Below are positions 40,312 through 51,233 of a stretch of DNA of 64,000 bases, piece after piece (within the stretch, counting starts at the first letter, position 1; each line of letters starts with the position of its first letter). The DNA is from Pseudoxanthomonas suwonensis (lineage in GTDB: Bacteria > Pseudomonadota > Gammaproteobacteria > Xanthomonadales > Xanthomonadaceae). A program made the position numbers and the translations under genes. The DNA is taken from NCBI RefSeq assembly GCF_000972865.1, contig NZ_CP011144.1:3283118-3347117 (forward strand). The letters run 5' to 3'. The notes below the pieces were generated by a model. The model ran no database searches. It was not told where the DNA came from and saw only the letters and a list, made by a program, of their open reading frames with translations.

Positions 40312-42243
40312 TCAGGCGCCAGCAGCGCGCGACAGCCCGCCATCGGTGGCCACCAACTGCGGCCAGCGCCGCAGCACCGCGGCGCGGATGCCTGCCGCGT
40401 CGATCCCAGCCTCGGCCAGCAGATCCTCGCGGCTGGCGTGGTGCTGGAAGGCGTCGGGCAGGCCCAGCTGCAACACCGGCAACAGCACGTCTTCGGCGTT
40501 GAGCAGTTCGGACACCGCCGAGCCGGCGCCGCCGGCCACCACGTTGTCCTCGATGGTGACGAAGCCCTCGTGGGTCTTCGCAAGTTCCAGCACCAGCGCG
40601 CGGTCCAATGGCTTGACGAAGCGCATGTTGACCACGGTCAGGCCGAGCTCGGCGCCGACCTGCTCGGCCGCGGCCACGGTCGCGCCGAACGCGAGCAGGG
40701 CGACGGGGCCGCCGCTGCGGCGCAGCTGCGCCTTGCCGATCGGCAGCGTGTCCAGGTCGGTGCCGACCGCTACGCCCGGGCCGGTGCCGCGCGGATAGCG
40801 CACCGCAGCCGGGCCCTCGTGGCGGAAGCCGGTACTGAGCATCTGCCGGCACTCGTTCTCGTCGGCCGGGGCCATCACCAGCATGTGCGGCACGCAGCGC
40901 AGGTAGCTCAGGTCCAGGTTGCCGGCGTGGGTGGCGCCGTCCGGGCCGACCACGCCGCCGCGGTCGATCGCGAACAGCACGTCCAGCTTCTGCGTGGCCA
41001 CGTCATGGACCAGCTGGTCGTAGCCGCGCTGCAGGAAGGTGGAGTAGATCGCCACCACGGGTTTCGCGCCCTGGGTGGCCATGCCCGCGGCCAGGGTCAC
41101 CGCGTGCTGCTCGGCGATGGCCACGTCGAAGTAGCGTTCCGGGTACTCCCTGGAGTAGCGGACCAGGCCCGAGCCTTCGCGCATGGCGGGGGTGATCCCC
41201 AGCAGGCGCGGCTCGGCGGCGGCCATGTCGCACAGCCAGTCGCCGAACACATCGGTGTAGGTCGGCTTCTTCGCGCCGGGCTTGGCGACCAGGCCCTTGG
41301 ACGGGTCGAACGGGCCGACCGCGTGGTAGCCGATCTGGTCGCCCTCGGCCAGCTCGTAGCCCTTGCCCTTGGTGGTGATCACGTGCAGCAGCTGCGGGCC
41401 CTTGAGGGTCTTGAGGGTCTTCAGCGCGTTGAGCAGGGCCGGCAGGTCGTGGCCGTCGATCGGGCCGGTGTAGTGGAAGCCCATCTCCTCGAACAGCGTG
41501 GAGGGCACGAACATGCCCTTCCAGTGCTCCTCCCAGCGGCGCACGAAGCGGGCCGGCGGCTTGTTCTTGTCGCCGAGCAGCTTCTTGCCGCCCTCGCGCA
41601 GCTTGTTCAGGGTGGCGCTGCCGGTGAGGCGCCCGAGCATCTTGGTGACCCCGCCGACGGCTTCGGAGATCGACATCCGGTTGTCGTTGAGGATCACCAG
41701 CAGATTCGGCTCGTCGTCCATGCCGCCGGCGTGGTTGAGCGCCTCGTAGGCCATGCCGGCGGTCATCGCGCCGTCGCCGATCACGGCGACGACCTTGGGA
41801 ACGGCCGCCCTGTCCGGGTCACCGCCCTGCTGCAGGGCGATGGCCATGCCCAGCGCGGCGGAGATCGAGGTCGAGGAATGGCCGACGCCGAAGGTGTCGT
41901 ACTCGCTTTCCTCGCGCTTGGGGAACGGCGCCACGCCGTCCTTCTGCTTGACCGTATGGATGCGGTCGCGGCGGCCGGTCAGGATCTTGTGCGGGTAGGT
42001 CTGGTGGCCCACGTCCCAGACCAGTTGGTCGACCGGGGTCTCGTACAGCCAGTGCAGGGCCACGGTCAGCTCGACCACGCCCAGGCCGGCGCCGAAATGG
42101 CCGCCGCTGCGGCCGACCGACTCGATCAGGTAGGCGCGCAGTTCCTGCGCGATCGCGGGCAGCTCCGCCTCGTCGAACCGGCGCAGGTCGGCGGGCGTGT
42201 CGATGCGCGACAGGCGCGGGTAGCGGGTGGAGTCGATGCTCAT
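40312..42243 (-). CDS. dxs: 1-deoxy-D-xylulose-5-phosphate synthase
   Basis: The 643-residue thiamine-diphosphate enzyme joins pyruvate and glyceraldehyde 3-phosphate in the first step of the MEP isoprenoid pathway. The ThDP/Mg motif [18 protein letters not shown] ... NDNRMSI lies near residue 150. The transketolase-type pyrimidine domain with [13 protein letters not shown] is in the second half. The start [11 protein letters not shown] at 42243 is preferred. The longer frame to 42900 runs through the HNH gene and is an artefact. Confidence 0.97.
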   Translation of the reverse strand: MSIDSTRYPRLSRIDTPADLRRFDEAELPAIAQELRAYLIESVGRSGGHFGAGLGVVELTVALHWLYETPVDQLVWDVGHQTYPHKILTGRRDRIHTVKQKDGVAPFPKREESEYDTFGVGHSSTSISAALGMAIALQQGGDPDRAAVPKVVAVIGDGAMTAGMAYEALNHAGGMDDEPNLLVILNDNRMSISEAVGGVTKMLGRLTGSATLNKLREGGKKLLGDKNKPPARFVRRWEEHWKGMFVPSTLFEEMGFHYTGPIDGHDLPALLNALKTLKTLKGPQLLHVITTKGKGYELAEGDQIGYHAVGPFDPSKGLVAKPGAKKPTYTDVFGDWLCDMAAAEPRLLGITPAMREGSGLVRYSREYPERYFDVAIAEQHAVTLAAGMATQGAKPVVAIYSTFLQRGYDQLVHDVATQKLDVLFAIDRGGVVGPDGATHAGNLDLSYLRCVPHMLVMAPADENECRQMLSTGFRHEGPAAVRYPRGTGPGVAVGTDLDTLPIGKAQLRRSGGPVALLAFGATVAAAEQVGAELGLTVVNMRFVKPLDRALVLELAKTHEGFVTIEDNVVAGGAGSAVSELLNAEDVLLPVLQLGLPDAFQHHASREDLLAEAGIDAAGIRAAVLRRWPQLVATDGGLSRAAGA

Positions 42244-42476
42244 CGGGCGGGACGCGGTACGGGCCGCCATTTTCCTCCCCGGGGGCGTGACGGGGCAAGC
42301 AAGGCCGTTCAGGGGCGTTGCCGGCAGGATGCCCCGGTCGCCGGGAACATCCCCCCTCGTCCCCGCCTGCGCGGGGACGAGGGGAAGGCCGGCCACTGCG
42401 TGCTGCCGGCAGCCGTGCATGCAGCAAAGATATTCAGCGCCCCATCCGCGGGCGCCGGCCGCCCACCGGCTGGCCC

Positions 42477-43124
42477 TCAGGCCGCCAGCTTCGACCGTTT
42501 CGGCAGCTGCGCCTTCAGGAACGCCATCTGGTCGGCCAGGATGTTGCGGTTGGACAGGATCAGGTGCTCGATCCAGCTCGGCCGGTAGGGCACGGCCAGC
42601 AGCGGCATGTGCGCCTGCTGCGGGGTGCGGTTGCCCTTGCGCGAATTGCAGTGGAAGCAGGCGCTGACCACGTTCTCCCAGACGTCGCGGCCGCCCTTGG
42701 ACAGGGGCATGACGTGGTCGCGGGTCAGGTGCGGGCGGGCGAACTGCTCGCCGCAGTACAGGCACAGGTGCGCGTCGCGGGCGAACAGGGCGGTATTGGA
42801 CAGGGTCGGGGTCGGGTCCAGCGCGCGCGCGCGCGCGTGGCCGCGGGTGGCGACGATCGGATGCAGCTCGATCATGCTGCGCTCGCCGGTCATCCGGCAC
42901 ACGCCGCCGTGCACGCGCAGGCAGGGATCGCCCAGAGTCCAGGCGACGGCGTCGCGTGCGTAGAGGCAGGTCGCGTCCTGCCAGCCGATCCAGTCCATGG
43001 CGCGGCCGTGCGCATCCAGCGAAAGGACCCGTACCGCCGGCGTGTGTTCCCGCGGGGGTGGGACGGCGACCGGAGCGTCGGCACCGGTGCAGACCAGACT
43101 TAGCGTTGCTGTGTCCGTCTCCAT
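42477..43124 (-). CDS. HNH endonuclease family protein
   Basis: The 215-residue protein has a C-terminal HNH zinc-finger nuclease domain: CLYCGEQF, then [33 protein letters not shown] (C-x2-C, DH, N, C-x2-C). The N-terminal 110 residues ([20 protein letters not shown]) are conserved in this chromosomal HNH group found in pseudomonads and xanthomonads. DNA target is unknown. No mobile-element context is seen. The gap to dxs holds a GC hairpin at 42350-42382. Confidence 0.92.
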   Translation of the reverse strand: METDTATLSLVCTGADAPVAVPPPREHTPAVRVLSLDAHGRAMDWIGWQDATCLYARDAVAWTLGDPCLRVHGGVCRMTGERSMIELHPIVATRGHARARALDPTPTLSNTALFARDAHLCLYCGEQFARPHLTRDHVMPLSKGGRDVWENVVSACFHCNSRKGNRTPQQAHMPLLAVPYRPSWIEHLILSNRNILADQMAFLKAQLPKRSKLAA

Positions 43125-43177
43125 CGGGAAGACAGCTTATACCCGAATGTTGACGTTTTGTGTAATGAAGCGCCCGC

Positions 43178-43654
43178 TCAGCGCAGCACGCCTTCCAGGC
43201 CGGGCGCCGGATTGAGCTGGCTGCGGTCGTCGACCTTGAACTCGCGCGGCTTGCTGGCGCCCTCGGGCGTGGCGCTTACCTTGCCCTGCAGCCGGTAGGA
43301 CAGCGACCGGCGGCCGGCCAGCGCATCGGCTACGGCGATGCGCGCCATGCCCTCAGGTTTCAGCGACACCTTGACCACGTCCGCCGCGGTCGGCCCGATC
43401 GAGATGGCCGGCGTGGCGTTCAGCGTGCCGGCGGTGTGCTCGTCCACGCTCACTTCCAGGCGCACGCTGTCGAAACGCATGGAGACGCTGCTGAAGTTGT
43501 GCAGGCGCAGGTCCACGGTCCAGTCGCCGTTGGCCTGCACGGTCAGCTGCTGGATCGCAGCCGAGGGTGGCGACACGCGCTTGGCCCCGGTGCCGCAGGC
43601 GGCGAGCAGCGCGAGCGCGGTGGCGGCCAGGGACAGTTTCAGTGCGTGCTTCAT
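43178..43654 (-). CDS. LEA14-like (WHy domain) lipoprotein
   Basis: The 158-residue lipoprotein has [20 protein letters not shown] with Cys20 at the lipobox. The mature domain alternates strands ([29 protein letters not shown]), as in LEA14/WHy proteins linked to desiccation and stress in plants and bacteria. It lies 53 bp upstream of the HNH gene on the same strand; the link is unclear. Confidence 0.82.
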   Translation of the reverse strand: MKHALKLSLAATALALLAACGTGAKRVSPPSAAIQQLTVQANGDWTVDLRLHNFSSVSMRFDSVRLEVSVDEHTAGTLNATPAISIGPTAADVVKVSLKPEGMARIAVADALAGRRSLSYRLQGKVSATPEGASKPREFKVDDRSQLNPAPGLEGVLR

Positions 43655-43703
43655 GCCTGCTCCGGTGTGGCGACTGGGCAGGATAGTACGCTGGCGCCGG
43701 CGG

Positions 43704-44246
43704 TCAGCGCAGCGGTGCGGCGAGCACCAGCGGCGACAGGTCGTAGCCCATGGCCTCGGCCTGCGCCTTCAGCTGCTCGAACAGGCCGGCCTCCATGGTC
43801 GGCTCTCGCGCGAGGATCCACAGGTACTTGCGGCCCGGGTCGCCGACCACCGCCCACTGGTACTCCGGGTCCAGCACGATCACCCAGTGGTCGGCCCACA
43901 CCAGCGGCACCCACGACAGCCAGCCGGGCACGAACCGCACCTGCAGGCGGCCGGGGTGGTCCTCGACGGTGCGGGCCACGCCCTCGGCGACCGCCTGGTC
44001 GCCGCCGCGGGTGCGGCAGGCGTTGCGCACGCCGATCGTGCCGTCGGCGCGCAGCGAGTAGGTGGCGGTGACGTCGGCGGCGCATTGGCGCTGGAACGAC
44101 ACCGGCAGGTGCGCGATCTCGTACCAGTGGCCGGCGTAGCGGGACAGTTCCAGCTCTGGGACCGAGGTCACCGGCGCGGCGGCGGCGGCCGGGAGCGACG
44201 GCGACAGGGCGAGGCAGGCCAGGAGCAGCGTCGGAAGGGCGCGCAT
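43704..44246 (-). CDS. Lipocalin family protein (Blc-like)
   Basis: The 180-residue protein has an N-terminal export signal; a LLLAC Cys may be a lipobox, but the AAAAAP cleavage site also fits. The lipocalin signature RYAGHWYEIAHLP (G-x-W) and the C-terminal YLWILAREPTM are present. Blc-type lipocalins bind fatty acids or lysophospholipids at the outer membrane. The start at 44246 places the signal correctly. The gene lies 49 bp upstream of the LEA14-like gene. Confidence 0.92.
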   Translation of the reverse strand: MRALPTLLLACLALSPSLPAAAAAPVTSVPELELSRYAGHWYEIAHLPVSFQRQCAADVTATYSLRADGTIGVRNACRTRGGDQAVAEGVARTVEDHPGRLQVRFVPGWLSWVPLVWADHWVIVLDPEYQWAVVGDPGRKYLWILAREPTMEAGLFEQLKAQAEAMGYDLSPLVLAAPLR

Positions 44247-44338
44247 GATGCCTCCACGGAGCGGCGCGCCGATCCTAGCACCTGCCCGCGGCGGCACCGC
44301 TCAGGGCGCGGCTTCCCCGTGCGCCGGCCGGGGCCGGC

Positions 44339-44551
44339 TCATCGCGGTCCTGACCGTTCCCGCGGCGGCGGCCCGAAGCGCTGGATCTCCACCCTCGCCG
44401 GTGGCCCGTCGCGCAGCGCGCTGGCATCGGCCAGCATCCGCGCCAGCTCGAGCGCGGCGTCGAGCGAGGAATACCAGGCCAGCGGCCTGCCGCCGTCGAA
44501 CAGCGTGCAGCCCCGATGGTCCTTGCGGACGACGAGCAGCCGTGACTCCAT
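44339..44551 (-). CDS. Small conserved hypothetical protein
   Basis: The 70-residue product MESRLLVVRKDHRGCTLFDG... has a strand-strand-helix pattern and a basic C-terminus. It is probably real: the codon pattern is coding-like and the start has a clear neighbourhood. I do not recognise a family. It lies 92 bp upstream of the lipocalin gene. Confidence 0.6.
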   Translation of the reverse strand: MESRLLVVRKDHRGCTLFDGGRPLAWYSSLDAALELARMLADASALRDGPPARVEIQRFGPPPRERSGPR

Positions 44552-44699
44552 GGGCGCGGTTCCCCGTTGGCTCCGACTGGCATGGAAGCGGGCCGGAAGG
44601 CCCTAGAGTCTCCGGCCCCGGGCGGTGCAGGGAAGTCGGCGCAGGCCGGCCGGCGCTGTAGGAAATCTCCGAACCGGGGCCCTGCACGCATCGGTTCTT

Positions 44700-44935
44700 T
44701 GTAGGAGCCCAGCTTGCTGGCGACACGGGCGTCGGGACCATGAGGGCATCGCCTGTGCAGACGGCGTCGGGTCGCCGGCTGAACCCGGCTCCTACAACAG
44801 CCGCGGCGCGGCCGCTCTTCTGTAGGAGCTGACTTCAGTCGGCGACACGGGCGTCGGGACCATGAGGGCGTCGCCTGTGCCGACGGCGTCGCGTCGCGGG
44901 CAAGCCCGGCTCCTACAACAACAGCCGCTTCAGCT
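44700..44935. repeat. REP cluster upstream of lexA2
   Basis: GTAG-headed units at about 44701 and 44821, with inverse ends CTCCTACAAC at about 44789 and 44910, cover most of the 512-bp gap between 44552 and 45063. A partial MITE-like end (CATCCCCGCACAGGCGAGGATCCAGTG) lies at 44938-44965. No gene is seen in the gap. Confidence 0.85.
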
Positions 44936-45054
44936 TTCATCCCCGCACAGGCGAGGATCCAGTGTCTTCATGCAGTACGGCCCGAGCCTCTCGGGCCTCT
45001 GGCGACGGGTGGGACAGGAGTCAGCCGGCACAATCTTGGCTTGTGCGACGGGAA

Positions 45055-45072
45055 GGAGTACAAATGTACTCC
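45055..45072 (+). promoter_or_regulatory. LexA2-type operator over the lexA2 ribosome site and start
   Basis: GGAGTACAAATGTACTCC is a perfect palindrome (7-bp arms, centre AAAT) and contains GTAC-N4-GTAC. LexA2 of Pseudomonas putida recognises a GTAC-N4-GTGC type site. The palindrome spans the Shine-Dalgarno and the ATG at 45064. Autoregulation of the whole cassette is inferred. Confidence 0.75.
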
Positions 45073-45681
45073 ATGCCCGAGCTCAGCCCCCGCCGCGCCG
45101 CCATCCTGGCCTTCATCCGCGACCGCGTGGCCGGCCACGGCCGGCCGCCGAGCCTGGCCGAGATCGCCGCCGCCTGCGGCCTGGCCTCGCGCGGGGCCGC
45201 GCGCAAGCACGTGCTGGCCCTGGCCGAGGCCGGGCTGGTCGAACTCGCCGCCGGGCAGGCGCGCGGGGTCCGCCCGGCCGGGATGCGGGCCCGGGCCGAC
45301 CTGCTGCGGCTGCCGTTGCTGGGCCGGGTGGCGGCCGGTGCGCCGATCGGCGCCGACGCCGGCCTGGCCGACACCCTGACCCTGGACGCGCGGCTGTTCT
45401 CGGCCGTGCCCGACTACCTGCTGCGGGTGCAGGGCGACTCGATGATCGAGGAGGGCATCCTCGACGGCGACCTGGTCGGGGTGAAGCGCACTCCCGAGGC
45501 GCGCGACGGCCAGGTGGTGGTGGCGAGGCTGGACGGCGAACTGACCATCAAGCGGCTGGAACGCGGCCGGCACGCGCTGCGCCTGCTGCCGCGCAACCCG
45601 GCCTACGCGCCGATCGAAGTGGCTCCGGGCCAGGACTTCGCGGTCGAGGGCGTGTTCTGCGGGCTGGTACGGCGGGGTTGA
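45064..45681 (+). CDS. lexA2: LexA2-type SOS repressor
   Basis: The 205-residue protein has a winged helix (residues about 1-65) and an S24 self-cleavage domain. The cleavage site Ala-Gly lies in GRVAAGAPIG, the catalytic Ser in VQGDSMIEEG and the Lys in ELTIKRLE. It represses until RecA-ssDNA triggers cleavage. AAGGAG lies 5 nt before the ATG at 45064; the second ATG at 45073 is too far. It begins the lexA2-imuA-imuB-dnaE2 operon and is distinct from the general LexA, which is not in this window. Confidence 0.93.
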   Translation: MYSMPELSPRRAAILAFIRDRVAGHGRPPSLAEIAAACGLASRGAARKHVLALAEAGLVELAAGQARGVRPAGMRARADLLRLPLLGRVAAGAPIGADAGLADTLTLDARLFSAVPDYLLRVQGDSMIEEGILDGDLVGVKRTPEARDGQVVVARLDGELTIKRLERGRHALRLLPRNPAYAPIEVAPGQDFAVEGVFCGLVRRG

Positions 45682-45682
45682 G

Positions 45683-46306
45683 ATGGGCGCGGTGGTGGCG
45701 ATCGACGCGTTGCTGCAGGAGCGGCGCGTCTGGAAGGGACGTCCGTTCGCGCCGGTGCCGGGGGCGCAGCCGACCGGCCACGCCGCGCTCGATGCGGCCC
45801 TGCCCGGCGGCGGCTGGCCGCAGGCGGCGCTGAGCGAACTGCTGCTGCCCTGCGACGGGATCGGCGAACTGCGCCTGCTGTGGCCGACTTTGGCGCGGCT
45901 GAGCCAGGCCGGCGGGCGGATCGTGCTGGTGGCGCCGCCGTACCTGCCGTACGCGCCGGCCTGGCAAGCGGCCGGCATCGACCTGCGCCGGCTGCTGGTG
46001 GCCGGCGGCGCGGCCACCGCGCCGCGCGATGCACTGTGGGCGGCCGAGCAGTGCCTGCGTTCGGGCAGTTGCGCCGCGTTGCTGTGCTGGCCGCTGCAGG
46101 CCGACGACCGTGCCCTGCGCCGGCTGCAGGTGGCGGCCGAGGCCGGCGCCGCGCTGGCCTTCGCCACCCGCCCGCTGGCGGCCGCGCGCAATCCGTCGCC
46201 GGCGGCGCTGCGCATCGCCATCGACGCGCAGCCGGCGCAGCTGCGGGTGCTCAAGTGCCGCGGCGGCCTGGCGCCGGTGCGGCCGATCCCGTGGGTGGTG
46301 GATTAG
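45683..46306 (+). CDS. imuA: ImuA, SOS mutasome accessory protein
   Basis: The 207-residue protein is a RecA/SulA-like ATPase relative typical of the mutagenesis cassette (starts MGAVVAIDALLQERRVWKG; GIGELRLLWPTLARLSQAGG in the core). The ATG follows one base after the lexA2 stop. ImuA works with ImuB and DnaE2 in damage-induced mutagenesis; in Myxococcus and Pseudomonas relatives it affects RecA. Confidence 0.9.
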   Translation: MGAVVAIDALLQERRVWKGRPFAPVPGAQPTGHAALDAALPGGGWPQAALSELLLPCDGIGELRLLWPTLARLSQAGGRIVLVAPPYLPYAPAWQAAGIDLRRLLVAGGAATAPRDALWAAEQCLRSGSCAALLCWPLQADDRALRRLQVAAEAGAALAFATRPLAAARNPSPAALRIAIDAQPAQLRVLKCRGGLAPVRPIPWVVD

Positions 46307-46309
46307 GCG

Positions 46310-47755
46310 ATGCGCTGGGCCTGCCTGCTGCTGCCGCACCTGGCGATGGACGGCGTGCTGCGCGGCTTCGCCGATCCGGCCGCGCCGCGGGTGCTGGTCG
46401 CCGGCCCGGCGCAGCGCCGGGTACTGCAGGCGGCCAACCCGGCCGCGCGCGCGCAGGGACTGAAGCCGGGCCAGGCGCTGGCCGAGGCGCGCGCTGTGGC
46501 GCGCGGTTTCGCCGAGTCCGAATGCGATCCGCGCGAGCTGGGCCAATGGCAGCGGCTGCTTGCCGCCTGGGCCTACCGCTACAGCTCGCAGGTCAGCCTG
46601 CACGGCGGCAACGCGTTGTTGCTGGAGGTCGCAGGCAGCCATGGTCTGTTCGGGCCATGGCCACGGTTCCAGGCACGGCTGCGCGCGGAACTGGAAGAAC
46701 TGGGCTTCCGCCACCGCATCGTGCTGGCGCCCAACCCGTTCGCGGCGCGGGCACTGGCCAATGCCCATGACGGCCTGGCGGTGGACGCGGACGGGCTGCG
46801 CGCGGCGCTGGCGCGGCTGCCGGTGCAGCGCGCCGGTTTCGCTGCGGAAACCGCGGCCGCGTTCGCGCGGATGGGCCTGCGCCGGCTGCGCCAGGTGCTG
46901 GCGCTGCCGCGCGCGGGCATCGCCCGGCGCTTCCCGCCGGCGGTGCTGCAGCACCTGGACCGGCTGCTCGGCGGGGAGCCGGCGCTGCTGGAGTGGTACC
47001 GGCCGCCGGACCGCTTCGACGCCCGGCTCGAGCTGGGCTACGAGGTCGAGTCCTCGCAGGCGCTGCTGTTCCCGCTGCGGCGATTGACCGCCGACCTGGC
47101 CGCGTTCCTGGCCGGGCGCGACGGCGGCGTGCAGCGCTTCGTCCTGCGCCTGGAGCATGAGGGCCGCGCCGACACCGCGCTGGAGGTCGGCCTGCTCGCC
47201 GCCGAGCGCGACCCGGCGCTGCTGTTCGAGATCGCGCGCAGCCGCCTGGAGCGCGTGCAGGTGCCGGCCGCGGTGCGCGCGCTGGCCCTGCACGCCGACG
47301 AACTGCCGGCGTTCGTGCCCGCGCACCGCGGCCTGTTCGAGCCGCGGGTGCAGCAGGCCGTGCCCTGGGAGCAGCTGCGCGAACGGCTGCGCGCGCGGCT
47401 GGGCGAGGATGCGGTGCACGGCCTGCGCGTGCACGCCGACCATCGCCCGGAATGCGCCTGGCGCGGCGAGAGCGTGGCGGAGACCGCGCGACCCACCGCG
47501 CCGGCGACGACCGCGCCGCGCCCGGGCTGGCTGCTGCCGGGCCCGATCCCGCTGCGCGGCGCGGTGGCGCAGGTCCTGTCCGGGCCGGAGCGGATCGAGA
47601 CCGGCTGGTGGGACGCCGCCGACCTGCGCCGGGACTATTACCGGCTGCGTACGCGCCTGGGCCAGGACGCCTGGGCGTACCGGCCGGCGGCCACAGGAGA
47701 CAAGCGCGGGGAGGGCAGGGAAGGCGGCTGGATGCTGCACGGGTGGTTCGCATGA
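46310..47755 (+). CDS. imuB: ImuB, inactive Y-family polymerase-like protein
   Basis: The 481-residue protein has the Y-family palm/fingers layout and little finger. The metal-binding acidic residues of active DinB/UmuC (VDMD and SLDE) are missing: the corresponding places read LLLPHLAMD and LLLEVAGS. Such ImuB proteins act as a hub linking DnaE2 to the sliding clamp. It lies 3 bp after imuA. The stop overlaps the dnaE2 ATG. Confidence 0.92.
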   Translation: MRWACLLLPHLAMDGVLRGFADPAAPRVLVAGPAQRRVLQAANPAARAQGLKPGQALAEARAVARGFAESECDPRELGQWQRLLAAWAYRYSSQVSLHGGNALLLEVAGSHGLFGPWPRFQARLRAELEELGFRHRIVLAPNPFAARALANAHDGLAVDADGLRAALARLPVQRAGFAAETAAAFARMGLRRLRQVLALPRAGIARRFPPAVLQHLDRLLGGEPALLEWYRPPDRFDARLELGYEVESSQALLFPLRRLTADLAAFLAGRDGGVQRFVLRLEHEGRADTALEVGLLAAERDPALLFEIARSRLERVQVPAAVRALALHADELPAFVPAHRGLFEPRVQQAVPWEQLRERLRARLGEDAVHGLRVHADHRPECAWRGESVAETARPTAPATTAPRPGWLLPGPIPLRGAVAQVLSGPERIETGWWDAADLRRDYYRLRTRLGQDAWAYRPAATGDKRGEGREGGWMLHGWFA

Positions 47756-50700
47756 GCGCGTCCCTGGTCCCGTTGCGCCCGCTGCCGGCGCGTCCGCCGG
47801 TGGAATGCGGCTACGCCGAACTGCACTGCCTGTCCAACTTCAGTTTCCAGCGCGGCGCCTCCAGCGCGCGCGAATTGTTCGAGCGCGCGCTGAGGCTGGG
47901 CTACCGCGCCTTGGCGATCACCGACGAGTGCAGCCTGGCCGGCATCGTCCGCGCCTGGCAGGCGTCGCGGGAAACCGGCCTGCCGCTGATCGTCGGCAGC
48001 GAACTGCAGGTCGAGGGCGGGCCGAAGCTGGTCCTGCTGGTGGAGGACGCGGCCGGCTACCGGGATCTGTGCCGGCTGATCACCCGCGCCCGCCGGCGCG
48101 CGCCCAAGGGCGAGTACCGGCTGCTGGGCGAGGACTTCGACGATATCGGCGCAGGCCTGCTGTGCCTGTGGCTGGCCGGCGCCGAACCCGATCCCGCGCA
48201 CGGCCGCTGGCTGCGGGCGCGCTTCCCGCGGCGCACCTGGCTGGCCGCCGGGCTGCACTGCCAGGCCGACGACGCGCAACGCATCGCCCGCTGGCAGGCG
48301 CTGGCCGCGGAACTGGCGCTGCCGCTGGTGGCCAGCGGCGACGTGCACATGCACGCGCGCGGCCGCCGCGCGCTGCAGGACGCGATGACCGCGATCCGCC
48401 ACCGCACCACCGTGGCCGAGGCCGGCGGCCTGCTGTTCCCCAACGGCGAGCGTCACCTGCGCCCGCTGCCGGTGCTGGCGACGCTGTATCCGCGCGAGTG
48501 GCGGGAGGAGACGCTGCGGATCGCCGGGCGCTGCATCGGCTTCGACCTGAAGAAGGACATCGACTACCAGTACCCGCACGAGCTGGTGCCGGCCGGGCAC
48601 GACGCGACCAGCTGGCTGCGCGAACTGGTCATGCGCGGCGCCCGCGAGCGCTGGGAAAAAGGCATCCCCGCCAAGGCCGCCGCGCTGATCGAGAAGGAAC
48701 TGGCGCTGATCGCGACCAAGAAGTACGAGTCCTATTTCCTGACCGTGCACGACATCGTCGCCTACGCGCGCGGGCAGCACATCCTCTGCCAGGGCCGCGG
48801 CTCGGCGGCCAATTCGGCGGTGTGCTACGCCCTGCACATCACCGAACTGGACCCGACCGGGCACGACCTGCTGTTCGAACGCTTCATTTCCGCCGACCGC
48901 GACGAGCCGCCGGACATCGACGTCGACTTCGAGCACCAGCGCCGCGAGGAGGTGATCCAGTACGTGTTCGCCCGCTACGGCCGCGAGCGCGCCGCGCTGG
49001 CGGCGGTGGCCACCACCTACGGCGGCCGCGGCGCGCTGCGCGACGTGGCCCGGGTGCTGGGCCTGCCGCAGGACGCGATCGGCCGGCTGACGTCCACCAT
49101 CGGCCACTGGGGCGACGAACTGCCCACCGGCGAGCGCCTGCGCGAACAGGGCTTCGACCCGGAAAGCCCATTGATGCACCGGATCATCGTACTGGCTGGC
49201 GAACTGGTGAACTTCCCGCATTACCTGTCGCAGCATCCCGGCGGTTTCGTCGTCTCCGAGCGCGCGCTGCACACCATGGTCCCGGTGGAGAACGCGGCCA
49301 TGGACGGGCGCACCGTGATCCAGTGGGACAAGGACGACCTGGAGGCGATGGGCCTGCTCAAGGTCGACGTGCTGGCGCTGGGCATGCTGACCGCGGTGCG
49401 CAAGGCGTTCGAGCTGATCGAGCGGCACCATGGCGTGGACTACACCCTGGCCACGATCCCGAAGGAGGATGCCGACACCTACAGGATGATCCAGGCCGCC
49501 GACACCATCGGCGTGTTCCAGATCGAGTCGCGCGCGCAGATGGCGATGCTGCCGCGGCTCAAGCCCGAGAAGTTCTACGACCTGGTGGTGGAGGTGGCGA
49601 TCGTGCGCCCCGGGCCGATCCAGGGCGACATGGTCCATCCGTACCTGCGCCGGCGCACCGGCGAGGAAAAGGTGACCTATCCCTCGCCGGAACTGAAGCA
49701 GGTGTTGAGGCGCACCCTGGGCGTGCCGCTGTTCCAGGAACAGGTGATGCAGATCGCGATGGTCGCTGCCGGCTACGACGCCAGCGAGGCCGATGGGCTG
49801 CGCCGTTCGATGGCGGCATGGAAGCGCCATGGCGGTCTGGAAAAGCATCGCGAAAAGCTGATCGCCGGCATGCTCGAAAGGAATTACCCGCCCGAATTCG
49901 CCGAACGCATCTTCGAGCAGATCAAGGGCTTCGGCAGCTACGGCTTCCCGGAGAGCCACGCCGCCAGCTTCGCCCTGATCGCCTACGCCACCTCCTGGCT
50001 CAAGTGCCATCACCCGGCCGAGTTCGCCTGCGCGCTGCTCAACAGCCAACCGATGGGCTTCTACAGCCCCGACCAGCTGCTGCAGGACGCGCGCCGGCAC
50101 GGCGTGGCGGTGCGGCCGCTGGACGTGCGCTACAGCGGCTGGGACTGCAGCCTGGAACCGGAACGCGGCGATGCACTGGCGATCCGCCTGGGACTGCGCC
50201 TGCTGCGCGGCTTCGGCGAGGACGCGGCCGTGCGCATCGAGCAGGCACGCGCGCAGGCCGCCTTCGCCGACGTCGCCGACCTGGCCGGGCGCGCCGGCCT
50301 GGATGCGGCCATGCGCGAGTGCCTGGCCGACTCCGGCGCGCTGCGCGGCCTGGCCGGGCACCGCCACCGCGCGCGCTGGGCCGCGGCGGGCGTGGAGCCG
50401 TCGCGGCCGCTGCTGGCTGCGTCCAGCGCGCCGCGCGAAGCGCAAGTGGCGCTGCCGCTGCCCAGCGCCGGGGAGGACATGCATGCCGATTACGCCAGCC
50501 TCGGCACTACGCTGGGCCGGCATCCGCTGGCGCTGCTGCGGCGGCAACTGCGCGCGCGCCGCTGCCTGGCCTCGAACGAGCTGGACGGGGTCGAGTCCGG
50601 GCGCCGGATCCTCGCCGCCGGCCTGGTCACCGGCCGCCAGCGCCCGCAGACCGCCAGCGGCGTCACCTTCGTCACCCTCGAGGACGAGCACGGCCTGCTC

Positions 50701-50883
50701 AACGTGATCGTGCGCCGCGACCTGGCCGCGCGCCAGCGCCGCGAGTTCCTGCAGTCGCGGCTGCTGATGGTGGAGGGCCGGCTGGAGACCTCGGGCCAGG
50801 TCCGCCACCTGCTGGCCCGGCGCCTGCACGACCTGACCCCGCTGCTGGACGGGCTGGACGTGCGCAGCCGCGACTTCCGCTGA
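47752..50883 (+). CDS. dnaE2: Error-prone DNA polymerase DnaE2
   Basis: The 1043-residue C-family polymerase starts with a PHP domain ([17 protein letters not shown]). The polymerase core has [15 protein letters not shown], which supplies the catalytic acids. A C-terminal OB-fold ([18 protein letters not shown]) follows. It is shorter than replicative DnaE1 (about 1160) and lacks its extreme C-terminal tail, as DnaE2 proteins do. The start ATG overlaps the imuB stop. It performs translesion synthesis after SOS induction. Confidence 0.96.
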   Translation: MSASLVPLRPLPARPPVECGYAELHCLSNFSFQRGASSARELFERALRLGYRALAITDECSLAGIVRAWQASRETGLPLIVGSELQVEGGPKLVLLVEDAAGYRDLCRLITRARRRAPKGEYRLLGEDFDDIGAGLLCLWLAGAEPDPAHGRWLRARFPRRTWLAAGLHCQADDAQRIARWQALAAELALPLVASGDVHMHARGRRALQDAMTAIRHRTTVAEAGGLLFPNGERHLRPLPVLATLYPREWREETLRIAGRCIGFDLKKDIDYQYPHELVPAGHDATSWLRELVMRGARERWEKGIPAKAAALIEKELALIATKKYESYFLTVHDIVAYARGQHILCQGRGSAANSAVCYALHITELDPTGHDLLFERFISADRDEPPDIDVDFEHQRREEVIQYVFARYGRERAALAAVATTYGGRGALRDVARVLGLPQDAIGRLTSTIGHWGDELPTGERLREQGFDPESPLMHRIIVLAGELVNFPHYLSQHPGGFVVSERALHTMVPVENAAMDGRTVIQWDKDDLEAMGLLKVDVLALGMLTAVRKAFELIERHHGVDYTLATIPKEDADTYRMIQAADTIGVFQIESRAQMAMLPRLKPEKFYDLVVEVAIVRPGPIQGDMVHPYLRRRTGEEKVTYPSPELKQVLRRTLGVPLFQEQVMQIAMVAAGYDASEADGLRRSMAAWKRHGGLEKHREKLIAGMLERNYPPEFAERIFEQIKGFGSYGFPESHAASFALIAYATSWLKCHHPAEFACALLNSQPMGFYSPDQLLQDARRHGVAVRPLDVRYSGWDCSLEPERGDALAIRLGLRLLRGFGEDAAVRIEQARAQAAFADVADLAGRAGLDAAMRECLADSGALRGLAGHRHRARWAAAGVEPSRPLLAASSAPREAQVALPLPSAGEDMHADYASLGTTLGRHPLALLRRQLRARRCLASNELDGVESGRRILAAGLVTGRQRPQTASGVTFVTLEDEHGLLNVIVRRDLAARQRREFLQSRLLMVEGRLETSGQVRHLLARRLHDLTPLLDGLDVRSRDFR

Positions 50884-50962
50884 GACGCCACCAGGCGTCG
50901 GCTCAGTGCGTGGGTGGATGCGGACCCGGCATCGCGGCCAACGGCTTGCCGCAATCGCCTGC

Positions 50963-50991
50963 TTGTCTGATCCGGAGGCTGCCGGTATGAT
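50963..50991 (+). promoter_or_regulatory. Promoter of tRNA-Phe
   Basis: TTGTCT (50963-50968) and TATGAT (50986-50991) lie 17 bp apart, about 30 bp before the tRNA. It is a good sigma70 match. Confidence 0.7.
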
Positions 50992-51021
50992 TCCGCCCCT
51001 CGTCGCGGCCTTGCCGCGCAC

Positions 51022-51097
51022 GGCCGGGTAGCTCAGTTGGTAGAGCAGGGGATTGAAAATCCCCGTGTCGGGGGTTCGATTCCCTCCCCGGCCACCA
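51022..51097 (+). tRNA. tRNA-Phe (anticodon GAA)
   Basis: The 76-nt cloverleaf has acceptor GGCCGGG/CCCGGCC, anticodon stem GGGGA/TCCCC with loop TTGAAAA (anticodon GAA), T-arm GGTTCGATTCC and an encoded CCA. The sequence after it contains only a terminator, no integrase. Confidence 0.97.
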
Positions 51098-51117
51098 TCC
51101 ACTGGTGGAACGTCAAG

Positions 51118-51146
51118 GGCTTGCAGCGATGCAGGCCTTTTTGCTT
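51118..51146 (+). terminator. Terminator of tRNA-Phe
   Basis: Stem GGCTTGCA (51118-51125) pairs with TGCAGGCC (51130-51137, one G-T pair, loop GCGA), followed by TTTTTGCTTTT. Confidence 0.88.
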
Positions 51147-51233
51147 TTGGGCGGTAGCGTCGGCACAGGCATATTGGCAGTCGACCGCATTGGGAGCATG
51201 ATTGTTCAGGTAGTCCCATCAGGAGGATAGGCC

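Noticed and set aside
42350..42382. Hairpin CCCCTCGTCCCCGCC/GGCGGGGACGAGGGG-like between HNH and dxs genes as a terminator
   Set aside because: No T-run on either strand; it is probably a half-copy of the MITE-like ends.
51098..51233. Integration site at tRNA-Phe
   Set aside because: Only a terminator follows the tRNA; no integrase or foreign-looking DNA.
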